Shown here one piece after another: positions 13,884 to 20,582 of a stretch of 20,582 nt of DNA. Within the stretch, counting starts at the first letter, position 1; the number at the start of each line of letters is the position of its first letter. The notes beneath the pieces were generated by a model. The model was not told the DNA's origin. It made no database searches and saw only the letters and a list, made by a program, of their open reading frames with translations. The translations under genes and the position numbers were made by a program. Source of the DNA: an uncultured Lachnospiraceae bacterium (GTDB taxonomy: Bacteria; Bacillota; Clostridia; Lachnospirales; Lachnospiraceae); the NCBI GenBank assembly GCA_934370915.1, contig CAKRNI010000018.1, forward strand, positions 1 through 20,582, in the 5' to 3' direction.

Positions 13884-15802
13884 TACTTCTCCTCCTTTCC
13901 GGCTTCCTGATATGCCTCAAATACTTCCCGGCCACAATAGAGCTCTAACGGTTCATTTTTTCTTCCTTTAATCGTCAGATACTGGACATCATCCCGTTTG
14001 AAAAATATTTCCGCAAATCCTTTTTTCTCTCCTGATGTCACAAAAATAACCGTCTGTCCAAACAGTTTCGGAAGTACTTCTGACACTTCACGCCTTACAC
14101 TTAAGTCCATAGGTGCCGCAGGGGAATCCACGATGAACGGAAATTCAAACCTGGAATGCTCGAACAACGTTCCGATATACGCATATGCAACCGCCAGCGT
14201 CTGACCTTCACTTGCGCCATCTTTTCCATCTAAAACAAGGTATCCGTCGATCTTCCGAATTACGACCTGGTCACTGTCGATCAGATCCACAAGCTTTCTG
14301 TTCGTTTCCCTTACCATATATTCTTTCAGGCTGTCCAGTGTATTTCTTCTCACACGTCTCACATACTCTGTCATCTTTTCTGCTTTTTTCGTAAACTGGT
14401 AAGTTCCGTTTGCTTTCAAATAACTGTCTCTTGCATCCTGCCACTCACGATATGCAAGATGGATGTTATTATCTGCATTCAACGCCGTGTTATTTATCGT
14501 AGGCTTTTCTGTAAGTTGTGTAAGATTTTTTTTGCTCTCACTGATCTTTTTTTCAAGATCTTTCATCTCATTTTGGATCTTCAGAGCATCTTCATAGCCT
14601 TTTTCCGCAAGACGGATTGCCAAACGATTTAATCCTGCTTCCAGTTCATCCGAATCAGAGATCTGTTTTTTCAGCTGCTCTTTGAGTGTGATACAGGTAT
14701 CATCCCTTTCATATTCTCTCAGTGCATTCTTAATTGCGTTTACAACGACAAGAGAATCTTCTCCAAGGTATTCCTCCGCCTTCTCCAGGATCCTTTTCCG
14801 TTCTTTCTCCCCGATACAGCGCCCACAGATACACTCCTTTGATGCCGCCAGCTCATTAAAGAACTCCCGCGCTGTGGTCTTTGGCAGCTTTAATGTCTGA
14901 AGATTTTCGACAAGCCCCTTCAATCTTGTATGGAGATTCAGCTGCAGATTATACGGTTTTTTCATGGCCGCCATCAGTTCCGCCATTGTTCCGCGGATTT
15001 CATCCCGCTTTTCCTTTTTTTCTCTGTGCAGGCGCTCCTGCTCTTCCTGGAGTTTGCGGTCCATGGAAACGATATCCTGATATTTTTTCTCATACTGGGC
15101 CAGTATGTCCAACATCTTTTTTAGTTCTTGCTGTAAATCGTCTTTCTTCAGCACCAAATTTTTGTAGACCTGCTCCCGGCGTTCCATTTTTCCTTTGTAT
15201 ACCTTTACACTTCTCTTGGTTGCTCCGCCAGAATTCTGTTCCTGTTTTTCCTGTACCAGCCGGTCGATCTCCCCGCACAACTCATCCAGTTTATTTAATT
15301 GATACAGATAAACGATCGCATTCTCTGCCTCTGTACTTCCACTGTTTAATGTCTTTTTCGCCTGCTCGCCATCAAAAACAAAGCGGTTTACAAATCCATC
15401 GTAATCTATGATACCGCGCAGCTGATACGGCATCTGACGGCCTTCTTCGTACCCATTAAACGCTGCGCTGCTCGTCTCATACCAGGCGCGTCCATCTTCG
15501 TAGTCTAAGTGAAGAATATGGCAGTAGATTTCTCCGTCAAATTCCATACGAAGCAGAAAATATCCATCCGTGACATAAGATCCCACCGGGCGAAAACTTC
15601 TCACTTCCCGTTCCTTCCAGTATACAGCGTTTCCGCTCAGCACTGCGCGGATCAGATGCAGCGTTGTCGTCTTTCCCGCTCCATTTGACATCATTAACAG
15701 CGTGTTTGGATAAACACTTCCGTCTTTCTGTCTTAAGTCCACCCGCAGTTTATTCATACGGCGGATATTCTCATACTCCCAGCCAAGAATCCTAATTCTC
15801 AT
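13883..15802 (-). CDS. SMC/Rad50-like ATPase with zinc-hook motif (DndD-like architecture)
   Basis: A 639-aa protein; ATG at 15802, ribosome site GGAGGAATCGG, 11-base overlap with the gene before. Walker A is SNGAGKTTTL (39-48), the signature is SEGQTLAVAY (531-540), where SMC proteins usually have SGGQ, and Walker B is FPFIVDSPAAPMD (553-565). A QTVIFVTS switch strand follows. Between the halves runs a coiled coil (about 165-480) with CICGRC at 324-329, a CxxC-containing apex like the Rad50 zinc hook. It resembles dndD in size but not in motif sequence, and dndD here has no hook. Such ATPases bind or bridge DNA ends. With helicase and nuclease in one operon, a DNA-scanning restriction role is likely. 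No known defence SMC (JetC, LmuB) can be assigned by eye. Confidence 0.85.
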   Translation of the reverse strand: MRIRILGWEYENIRRMNKLRVDLRQKDGSVYPNTLLMMSNGAGKTTTLHLIRAVLSGNAVYWKEREVRSFRPVGSYVTDGYFLLRMEFDGEIYCHILHLDYEDGRAWYETSSAAFNGYEEGRQMPYQLRGIIDYDGFVNRFVFDGEQAKKTLNSGSTEAENAIVYLYQLNKLDELCGEIDRLVQEKQEQNSGGATKRSVKVYKGKMERREQVYKNLVLKKDDLQQELKKMLDILAQYEKKYQDIVSMDRKLQEEQERLHREKKEKRDEIRGTMAELMAAMKKPYNLQLNLHTRLKGLVENLQTLKLPKTTAREFFNELAASKECICGRCIGEKERKRILEKAEEYLGEDSLVVVNAIKNALREYERDDTCITLKEQLKKQISDSDELEAGLNRLAIRLAEKGYEDALKIQNEMKDLEKKISESKKNLTQLTEKPTINNTALNADNNIHLAYREWQDARDSYLKANGTYQFTKKAEKMTEYVRRVRRNTLDSLKEYMVRETNRKLVDLIDSDQVVIRKIDGYLVLDGKDGASEGQTLAVAYAYIGTLFEHSRFEFPFIVDSPAAPMDLSVRREVSEVLPKLFGQTVIFVTSGEKKGFAEIFFKRDDVQYLTIKGRKNEPLELYCGREVFEAYQEAGKEEK

Positions 15803-15977
15803 CCGATTCCTCCGTCCACTCGATCCGTTCGATCACATTCACGATCTCCGCTCCTGATCCCATACCATTCATATAGTTCTCAACCAACTTTGAAAAAAGC
15901 TTGCGGAATTCAGCACTTTCTTCCATTTCGTCCGCTGCATCCGCTATCGCATCTTTCAATTCCTGATATAGTTTCAC
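15792..15977 (-). CDS. Small 61-aa protein between helicase and SMC ATPase
   Basis: A short helical acidic protein. A frame is open from 16019, but the GTG at 15977 is preceded by AGGAGGG at seven bases and overlaps the helicase stop as GTGA, so I take GTG as the start. The sequence begins VKLYQELKDAIADAADEMEE (initiator read as Met), then FRKLFSKLVENYMNG and VIERIEWTEESDEN. It overlaps the SMC gene by 11 bases. No family is recognised. Tight coupling on both sides argues that it is a real subunit or adaptor. Confidence 0.65.
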   Translation of the reverse strand: MKLYQELKDAIADAADEMEESAEFRKLFSKLVENYMNGMGSGAEIVNVIERIEWTEESDEN

Positions 15978-17176
15978 TCTGAATCCCTCCTTCTCACCTT
16001 TGCAAGATCCGAAAGCCATTCTTTCCGTTCTTCATCCGCTGTCGTATCATTTCCACTCTCACAGATGAAATCCACCACACAGGCTGTCTTATCCGGCTCA
16101 TCCGGATTTCTTCTAAGGCTTCGCCCAATCCGCTGTGTTGTAACAAGACGACCTCTGTCTGACGAAAACAAAACAATATTTTTTACCGATCGTATATCAA
16201 TTCCCTCCGAGATCTTCCGGCATGTGATAAGGCACCTGATCTCTCCTCTTGCGAAGCGAAGCAGATTCTTTCTATCGTCTTCCGCGTAATATGTATGAAA
16301 CCGATACGTATGATCCATAAGGATCCGCTGAAGTTTCGCTCCATACTCCCTTGTTTCGACAAACATGATACAGTGATCCAGTATCTCCGGATGTCTCTCC
16401 AGATAATCCCGAAACAGAACCAGCTTATTTTCTGCAAGCTTATTAACTCTCGCAAGCTCCCGATACAGTTCCTCTTCTGTGACCGGATCACCGTTCTTCT
16501 TTCTGGCCTCAAACGCTGCGATCAGCTTCTTCTTTTTCTGCCTTTCTTCGCCAGTCAGTTCATATGGAATTGTTACATAGGAAAAACTGCAGAGAATTCC
16601 TGCCTGAATTGCCTCCTGAAGCCCGTACGAATAGATTACCGGGCCGATTTCTGTTGTGATAAATTCTGTCCCTTCCGGATCAAATGCTCTTACTGGAGTT
16701 GCACTGAGACCTAAGCAAAAGCGATATTCCGCAAGGCGTCCCTTCAGCATTTCACGGAACTGTTTCGATCCTGCTCCATGTACCTCGTCATAAACGAAAA
16801 ATGTGCGTTTTTTTACATCGCCCGCAGGATCATTTCTTTCCATTTTGTCAAGCACTGTTGTCAATCTGCTGACCTCTCTTGAGACAAGAAGAAGCTTTTT
16901 ACCTTCAAAAAGAAGAAATCTTGATACCTCATTGTAACTACCAAACCAGCGGTAGATCCGCAGATCCTCCACGCAAAGCATCAGTTCTCTGTACCACTGC
17001 TCAAGAAGATCATTTCCATATACAACCACCAGAATCTGTCTGATCTCTCCGCTTTTCAGCAACTCCTCCATGATCCGTATCGCCGTTCTCGTCTTTCCGG
17101 ATCCGGTGGCCATTTCAAGGATACCTCGGCGGTGTTGTAAGAAGAGGCGGATTGCCTCGTCCTGGTGTTGCCACAT
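15974..17176 (-). CDS. SF2 DEAD/DEAH-family helicase (XPB/UvsW-like)
   Basis: A 400-aa superfamily 2 helicase. It opens directly on the Q-like motif WQHQDEAIRLF, then motif I ATGSGKT (23-29), motif II DEVH (130-133), motif III SATP (158-161), motif V ISEGIDI and motif VI QRIGRSLRR (348-356). The second RecA lobe is complete and no nuclease domain is attached. The ATG at 17176 follows AAGGAGC at eight bases. By family it translocates on or unwinds double-stranded DNA using ATP. It is first in an operon with a zinc-hook SMC ATPase and an HNH nuclease. DptH is also a helicase but far larger, so this is not a DptH ortholog by size. Its promoter region holds repeated TTACA/TGTAA half-sites. Confidence 0.9.
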   Translation of the reverse strand: MWQHQDEAIRLFLQHRRGILEMATGSGKTRTAIRIMEELLKSGEIRQILVVVYGNDLLEQWYRELMLCVEDLRIYRWFGSYNEVSRFLLFEGKKLLLVSREVSRLTTVLDKMERNDPAGDVKKRTFFVYDEVHGAGSKQFREMLKGRLAEYRFCLGLSATPVRAFDPEGTEFITTEIGPVIYSYGLQEAIQAGILCSFSYVTIPYELTGEERQKKKKLIAAFEARKKNGDPVTEEELYRELARVNKLAENKLVLFRDYLERHPEILDHCIMFVETREYGAKLQRILMDHTYRFHTYYAEDDRKNLLRFARGEIRCLITCRKISEGIDIRSVKNIVLFSSDRGRLVTTQRIGRSLRRNPDEPDKTACVVDFICESGNDTTADEERKEWLSDLAKVRRRDSE

Positions 17177-17249
17177 ATCATAGCTCCTTTCTATTTCAAG
17201 TAACTGCCTTTCAGTTCATTCTGCCATCATTTTGTCTTACCATATATCA

Positions 17250-17294
17250 TTACATCTTCTTGTGATGTAAATTACATCTTCTTGTAATCTTACA
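17250..17294. promoter_or_regulatory. Paired palindromic operators upstream of the helicase operon
   Basis: TTACATC-N7-GATGTAA (17250-17270) is a perfect 7-bp inverted repeat. ATTACA-N6-TGTAAT (17271-17288) follows at once, and both share the internal TCTTCTTGT. A last TTACA (17290-17294) overlaps the stop of the regulator gene. On the minus strand TTTACA-N17-GATATA could be the operon promoter, with the palindrome covering the -35 and spacer. This is the probable binding site of the adjacent winged-helix protein. Confidence 0.55.
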
Positions 17295-17748
17295 TTCCTT
17301 TATTGTCAAATGTCGACTGGATCTCTTTTGACAACGTTATCATTCTTTCTGCCATAGTTCTTGCCTCTGTCAGTTCTTCCGCTGAGCAGCTGACCCAGTT
17401 AAATTTTTTAAGTTCTCCTAATTTCTTTTCAAGTACATTGATGCTGTCCATAACTTCCTCATTTGTTCCTTTCTCTTGTATTTTCTCATCTAAGCTCGCT
17501 TCTGTTCCATCATTCGTCTCTGCCGTATTTTCTACAGACTTTTCCAGCAATCTATACCTTCCATCTCCTTCCAGGGCAATTAACCCCTGTTTTCTTAGGC
17601 GAAACACTGCCGTATAGACCGCGGTCTTGCCTTTTCCAACGTCAATACCCTCTTCTCTGCATTTTTCTGCAATCGCTTCCGCGGTATGCCATTCCTTATC
17701 TTGCAAGAGATCAAGTATTACTCTCTGTATTCCTTTTTTTTGTATCAT
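17290..17748 (-). CDS. Winged-helix regulator with C-terminal coiled coil
   Basis: A 152-aa protein. The frame opens at a TTG, but the ATG at 17748 (MIQKKGIQRVILDLLQ) has GGAGAG six bases upstream, so I use it. Residues 3-70 form a winged HTH: ILDLLQDKEWHTAEAIAEKC, then GKTAVYTAVFRLRKQGLIAL and the wing EGDGRYRLLEK. An acidic linker follows (TNDGTEASLDE) and a helical end (DSINVLEKKLGELKKF) that probably dimerises. It lies 113 bases before the helicase operon on the same strand. TTACA/TGTAA half-sites flank both its promoter and the helicase promoter. Autoregulation and repression of the defence operon are inferred; it may replace the missing DndB as control protein. Confidence 0.8.
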   Translation of the reverse strand: MIQKKGIQRVILDLLQDKEWHTAEAIAEKCREEGIDVGKGKTAVYTAVFRLRKQGLIALEGDGRYRLLEKSVENTAETNDGTEASLDEKIQEKGTNEEVMDSINVLEKKLGELKKFNWVSCSAEELTEARTMAERMITLSKEIQSTFDNKGM

Positions 17749-17828
17749 CCTGCTCTCCAATCCTAATCTACAGTAACGCCTGTTTCTCTGGATACATTAC
17801 TTTCATTACAGTCGCATTTCCATTTCAA

Positions 17829-17899
17829 TTACATCTACAGATTACAATATCTTTCTCCTCATGTCAATGGTATTTTTGAATTTCTTACAATTGCTGTAA
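17829..17899 (-). promoter_or_regulatory. Promoter and half-site cluster of the winged-helix regulator
   Basis: On the minus strand TTGACA (17862-17867) is a perfect -35, followed after 17 bases by TAATCT (17839-17844). TTACA half-sites at 17829 and 17842 overlap the -10 region, and the inverted pair TTACA-ATTGC-TGTAA (17885-17899) lies just upstream. A further TTACA is at 17806. The motif is shared with the helicase operator. Confidence 0.5.
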
Positions 17900-17921
17900 T
17901 TCATATCAAAAAGATCACCCG

Positions 17922-18202
17922 TTATAGATTCGTCATTCCTTCATTTAACGGCTTCAGCATTGTTTCAAGTGTCCTCATCCCATAATAAACATACTCTTCT
18001 TGCCCATGCGTTCAAACATTTCCAGCGCTTTCTTCTTCAAATTAAACAGATCTGGATTTTTCAGGAAGTTCACACGAACAATATTAAATGCAGCGGAAAG
18101 TTTATTTTCAAACTCCCCGCTGCACGTTACCTGCCAAAAACAATATTCTTTCGACCAGATATTCTTTTTATGTATCTGTACACCGTTCAAGATACTTATC
18201 AA
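17922..18202 (-). pseudogene. Frameshifted remnant of an unrecognised gene
   Basis: The minus strand from 18202 to 17975 encodes a protein-like but startless segment (CSGEFENKLSAAFNIVR, NFLKNPDLFNLKKKALEMF). It ends in ATGGGATGA; a shift of frame at that point continues as MRTLETMLKPLNEGMTNL to a stop at 17922. Two adjoining frames that read as one plausible protein end indicate decay by a one-base deletion. The upstream part is lost or is the gene at 18168, whose end it overlaps in another frame. I cannot name the family. It may instead be one gene with the 18168 frame broken by a second frameshift. Confidence 0.35.
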
Positions 18203-18500
18203 GTACTTTCATAATATTACTTGATCCGATCCTGTGCTTTGCCACAGACAACCGATTCGCACTAATACTTTCAATAATTCTTCTACACCGAAATGCTTCT
18301 GCTTCTTTTTTCTTTTTACCTTTGTCAACCCTTTTCCCCAGATAAACCTGTTCTACATCTTTGCAAAACCACACAAAATCATAATCATGATGCGCGCGAT
18401 CATACTGATAAAATTGCTCAATTGTATCCTTGATATAAATCCAGTCAGATTTACATGTTGAGTTGCTCTCAACAACAAAAATCATCTGTAGATCACCCAT
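18168..18500 (-). CDS. Short RloB/AbiLii-like protein, possibly internally truncated
   Basis: A 110-aa product; ATG at 18500, ribosome site GAGGAGAGGAAAG, eight-base overlap with the ATPase gene. The N-terminus MGDLQMIFVVESN and the segment DFVWFCKDVEQVYLGKRV, KKKKEAEAFR and SSNIMKVLDKYLERC resemble ends of RloB-like, TOPRIM-related partners of AAA_15 ATPases. From memory of the family, members have about 180-220 aa with a central conserved block holding acidic residues. Here YQYDRAHH joins DYDFVWF directly, as if that block were deleted. In AbiL and PARIS systems this partner is the toxic nuclease, so a truncated copy would be inactive. The comparison is by memory and needs an alignment. Confidence 0.5.
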   Translation of the reverse strand: MGDLQMIFVVESNSTCKSDWIYIKDTIEQFYQYDRAHHDYDFVWFCKDVEQVYLGKRVDKGKKKKEAEAFRCRRIIESISANRLSVAKHRIGSSNIMKVLDKYLERCTDT

Positions 18501-19869
18501 TCTCTTTCCTCTCCTCGTTTGAACCAAATACGCCTATAAAATCCGTAGAATCTACATTAAACGGGGATCCCTCAATCATACCAGCTCTATACAGCTTTGA
18601 TGGAGAATAATTTCCATTGGTAGTCCATGGATAGATCTTATGATCTTCTGATAAGAAATCAATCGACTTTTTATGTCTTTTCAAAATATCCATTGGTCCT
18701 ACATTATGAGTTGTAAAGCAGAGCTGCCCCTGACCATATTCCATTAGATACTCAAGCAGCGCACACAAATAAACATCATGAAGATTCGAGTCAAATTCAT
18801 CGATAAAGACAATTTTCCCCTGCACCATTCTCTGCAGATAAGCAAACAGCCTGATAAGCTTTTTTATTCCAGTACTCTCGAACTCAGCATGAATTTTATA
18901 ATCATCATACACCATGATCAGATCACAGCTGTAAAATCCTTGATTCTCCTTTTTATCAATTTCTATTTTCTTCAGATCGCCCTTAAATATTTTGAGGAAC
19001 TTATACAAAAATCCTACATTTTTCTCAAAATCAGTATATCTGCTTTTAAAAATATAATTTTCAGAAATAGATATTTTCGAAGGCTGCTTACTATCCAACT
19101 CAGCCAAATAACGAATCATGCCAAGATCATCTGAGTCTTCAACCAAGGCTGTCATATATTTGTTTGACTCGTTAATAAAATAATCCCAATGATCATCAGA
19201 ATCGTCCAAGTAAACATATAAGCTTTTGCCAAATACATAAAGCCATAATATATTTATTATAAAAAGCGACGATTCTATCTTTTTTGACTCTGCCTGCTTA
19301 GGTATCTCATCCCAAAGCAACGCAGCCATCGACGACTTTAATAACAAGTTTGTTGTTTTTTCGGATACCAGCTTTTTTAGTCCTTCCGTTTCATTTTCAA
19401 GAATATACAGTGCTTTTCCATCTACCACTTTAAAAATTGGGACCATTGACGCATTTTTATTTTTGGCAAGCTTTGATGCCAACCTCTCTTCAGCAATAAC
19501 ATATCTACCGGAATTATCTTTTTTTAAAGTCACTGCGTATTTATATAGTATCACTATATTTTCTACTTTGCTGGCAAACTCAGCCTCAATCGACAACTCC
19601 CCTGTTTTCTTATTAATAATCGCATCTAAATTTCTTTGAACTAAAGGATTGTTCAAATAGCTCCGATCTACCAGAAGCTTTCCAAGTACATTTACAGACG
19701 TCACTATTCCGGATTTACCGGATCCATTCATTCCATAAATACCTTTAATATTGTATTTCTGCATGTCCAAATCATTCGATATCGTCTTCTTGTAAAAAGA
19801 CAATGAGATCCACTGATCTAATGTTTTTATTCCCCTAACAGCGTAATTAAGCAAATAAACATTTCCCAT
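18493..19869 (-). CDS. AAA_15-type ATPase, AbiLi/RloA/PARIS AriA-like defence ATPase
   Basis: A 458-aa ATPase. The ATG at 19869 follows AGGAGG at eight bases. Walker A is GMNGSGKSG (46-54), a long lysine-rich insert follows, the signature is AEFESTGIKKL, Walker B with D-loop is IVFIDEFDSNLHD (353-365) and the switch motif FTTHNVGP is near 385-392. The C-terminus is YSPSKLYRAGMIEGSPFN. The family includes abortive-infection ATPases that sense phage proteins and release a TOPRIM-type partner. It overlaps the RloB-like gene by eight bases, a typical two-gene system. Codon use is richer in AAA/ATT/TTT than in the dnd cluster, suggesting separate acquisition. Confidence 0.85.
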   Translation of the reverse strand: MGNVYLLNYAVRGIKTLDQWISLSFYKKTISNDLDMQKYNIKGIYGMNGSGKSGIVTSVNVLGKLLVDRSYLNNPLVQRNLDAIINKKTGELSIEAEFASKVENIVILYKYAVTLKKDNSGRYVIAEERLASKLAKNKNASMVPIFKVVDGKALYILENETEGLKKLVSEKTTNLLLKSSMAALLWDEIPKQAESKKIESSLFIINILWLYVFGKSLYVYLDDSDDHWDYFINESNKYMTALVEDSDDLGMIRYLAELDSKQPSKISISENYIFKSRYTDFEKNVGFLYKFLKIFKGDLKKIEIDKKENQGFYSCDLIMVYDDYKIHAEFESTGIKKLIRLFAYLQRMVQGKIVFIDEFDSNLHDVYLCALLEYLMEYGQGQLCFTTHNVGPMDILKRHKKSIDFLSEDHKIYPWTTNGNYSPSKLYRAGMIEGSPFNVDSTDFIGVFGSNEERKENG

Positions 19870-19890
19870 TTTCGTTTCCTCCTAGTCTTT

Positions 19891-19931
19891 AGTATATCAT
19901 GAGTCTCGGTAAAAATACATACAAAATGTAT
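19891..19931 (-). promoter_or_regulatory. Candidate promoter of the AAA_15 ATPase gene
   Basis: TATACT on the minus strand (19891-19896) is a good -10 about 20 bases before the ATG. The -35 is weak (TGTATT at 17 bases). The inverted repeat ATACAT/ATGTAT (19915-19920 and 19926-19931) within an A/T-rich stretch overlaps the -35 region and could be an operator or UP-like element. Confidence 0.4.
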
Positions 19932-20018
19932 ATATTTTTATTGTTCATTTTTCACCATACGCTGAGTTCATTCTTCCTTGTATGATAATTAGGATGCAAG
20001 TTACGGTAAAACGGGACA

Positions 20019-20092
20019 GCTGCTCCGCGTAAGCGGTGCAGCCATTCCATTTCGAACGGTGCGGAGCACCGCTATGTTGGCACGCAGTGCCA
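20019..20092. repeat. Three consecutive small hairpins at the IS21-remnant end
   Basis: Stems are GCTGC-T-CCGC/GCGG-T-GCAGC (20019-20042, 4-base loop), CGGTGC/GCACCG (20057-20071, 3-base loop) and TGGCAC/GTGCCA (20078-20092, 3-base loop). They lie just after the istB stop and are GC-rich within an AT-rich flank, so they probably belong to the insertion element end. The exact IS boundary could not be fixed. Confidence 0.5.
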
Positions 20093-20110
20093 CTGGTGAA
20101 GTTAATACAG

Positions 20111-20582
20111 TTATTTATCTGTATCCCGCATGCTGATTCCATTCATTTCCAAACGATAACAGTGCCGTTTGTCAGTGATCCGGGCAAGGCATGCATCTGC
20201 ATAGGTAGGTTCCTGAAAAAGGTCAAACCAGCATTTTACTGGGAACTGAGAAACAATAATCGTTGATTTCCGTCCATCCCGACCATCGATAACTTCGAAA
20301 AGATCCCGGCATTTATCAAGGTCAAGTTCCATCAGACCGAAGTCATCGATCACAAGCAAATCCAGTTTACTTAAACCAGATACATGCTCAAGATATACGG
20401 TTTTCAGACGTACCTGTTCAAGTTCAAGCATAAGGGTATTGGCCCGAACATAACGTACTGTTTTCATTTAACGAAGAGCAGCTACACACCAGAGCATTAC
20501 TGAGATATGTTTTTCCACTGCTGGTCATTCCTGTTATGATAAGGTTCTTCCCTTCATCAATCCAATGGCATTCCGACAACTT
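20111..20582 (-). pseudogene. istB: IS21-family IstB ATPase, decayed and cut by the window edge
   Basis: Read on the minus strand from the window edge, one frame gives the Walker A part WIDEGKNLIITGMTSSGKTY and LSNAL. After CTG an extra G (about 20489-20490) shifts the frame; the next frame continues CVAALR, meets TAA at 20468-20470 and resumes MKTVRYVRANTLMLELEQV. The C-terminal part has Walker B LLVIDDFGLMEL, GRKSTIIVSQFPVKCW and TYADACLARI, all typical of IstB, and stops at 20111. IstB is the AAA+ target-selection helper of IS21 transposases. One insertion plus one nonsense codon means this copy is not functional. istA would lie beyond the right edge. Confidence 0.8.

Noticed and set aside
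14881..15411. 176-codon plus-strand frame inside the zinc-hook ATPase gene
   Set aside because: It is antisense to a well supported coiled-coil gene, Pro/Cys/Phe-rich and has no ribosome site.
15974..17176. Helicase as DptH/DndH
   Set aside because: DptH is several times longer; this 400-aa protein is a compact SF2 helicase and no DptF or DptG partner is visible.
19945..20142. Minus-strand frame beyond the istB stop
   Set aside because: It overlaps the hairpin cluster, lacks a ribosome site and shows no protein family; it is non-coding IS-end sequence.

Overview
The window looks like an accessory defence island in a low- to mid-GC Gram-positive gut-type Clostridia, most likely a Lachnospiraceae. 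The reasons are strong AGGAGG-type ribosome sites, tight operons, small YozG-like XRE regulators, a DUF6431 zinc-ribbon protein and an IS21-type IstB remnant. This assignment is inferred from gene content; no marker gene is present. Almost all genes lie on the minus strand, so transcription runs from high to low coordinates.

Right edge to left: (a) 20582-20111 is a decayed istB of an IS21-family element (one-base insertion plus nonsense codon), followed by a hairpin-rich IS end. (b) 19869-18168 is an AT-richer two-gene unit, an AAA_15-type ATPase overlapping a short RloB/AbiLii-like gene that may be internally truncated. This is an AbiL/PARIS-like arrangement. Next to it are frameshifted remains of an unknown gene (18202-17922). 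(c) 17748-17290 is a winged-helix regulator. TTACA/TGTAA half-sites lie both in its own promoter and in the promoter of the next operon.

(d) 17176-11617 is a five-gene operon with every junction overlapping: SF2 helicase, 61-aa protein, zinc-hook SMC/Rad50-like ATPase, 160-aa protein, and a DUF262-DUF1524 (GmrSD/SspE-like) enzyme with an HNH nuclease domain. (e) 11462-8016 is a second operon with its own promoter: a DUF262 protein without nuclease but with a new N-terminal domain, an OLD/RecF-like AAA ATPase, and a protein with a C-terminal DUF4160 domain. (f) 7794-2813 is the DNA phosphorothioation (PT) modification operon dndC-dndD-dndE-dndA. No dndB and no dptFGH (dndFGH) are present.

The working hypothesis is that operon (f) writes PT marks on DNA while operons (d) and (e) replace the usual DptFGH restriction module. 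The DUF262-DUF1524 protein would be a PT-sensing nuclease comparable to SspE, supported by a helicase and a zinc-hook ATPase. Archaeal DndCDEA-PbeABCD systems are the nearest published layout I know of, but equivalence cannot be tested here.

(g) The left flank (2737-1) holds the DUF6431 gene with a terminator, a six-copy 33-bp tandem repeat array, three paralogous small XRE regulators around phased ATTTCC repeats, and the start of a SlyD/FKBP-type prolyl isomerase with a good sigma-A promoter, which is probably core chromosome.
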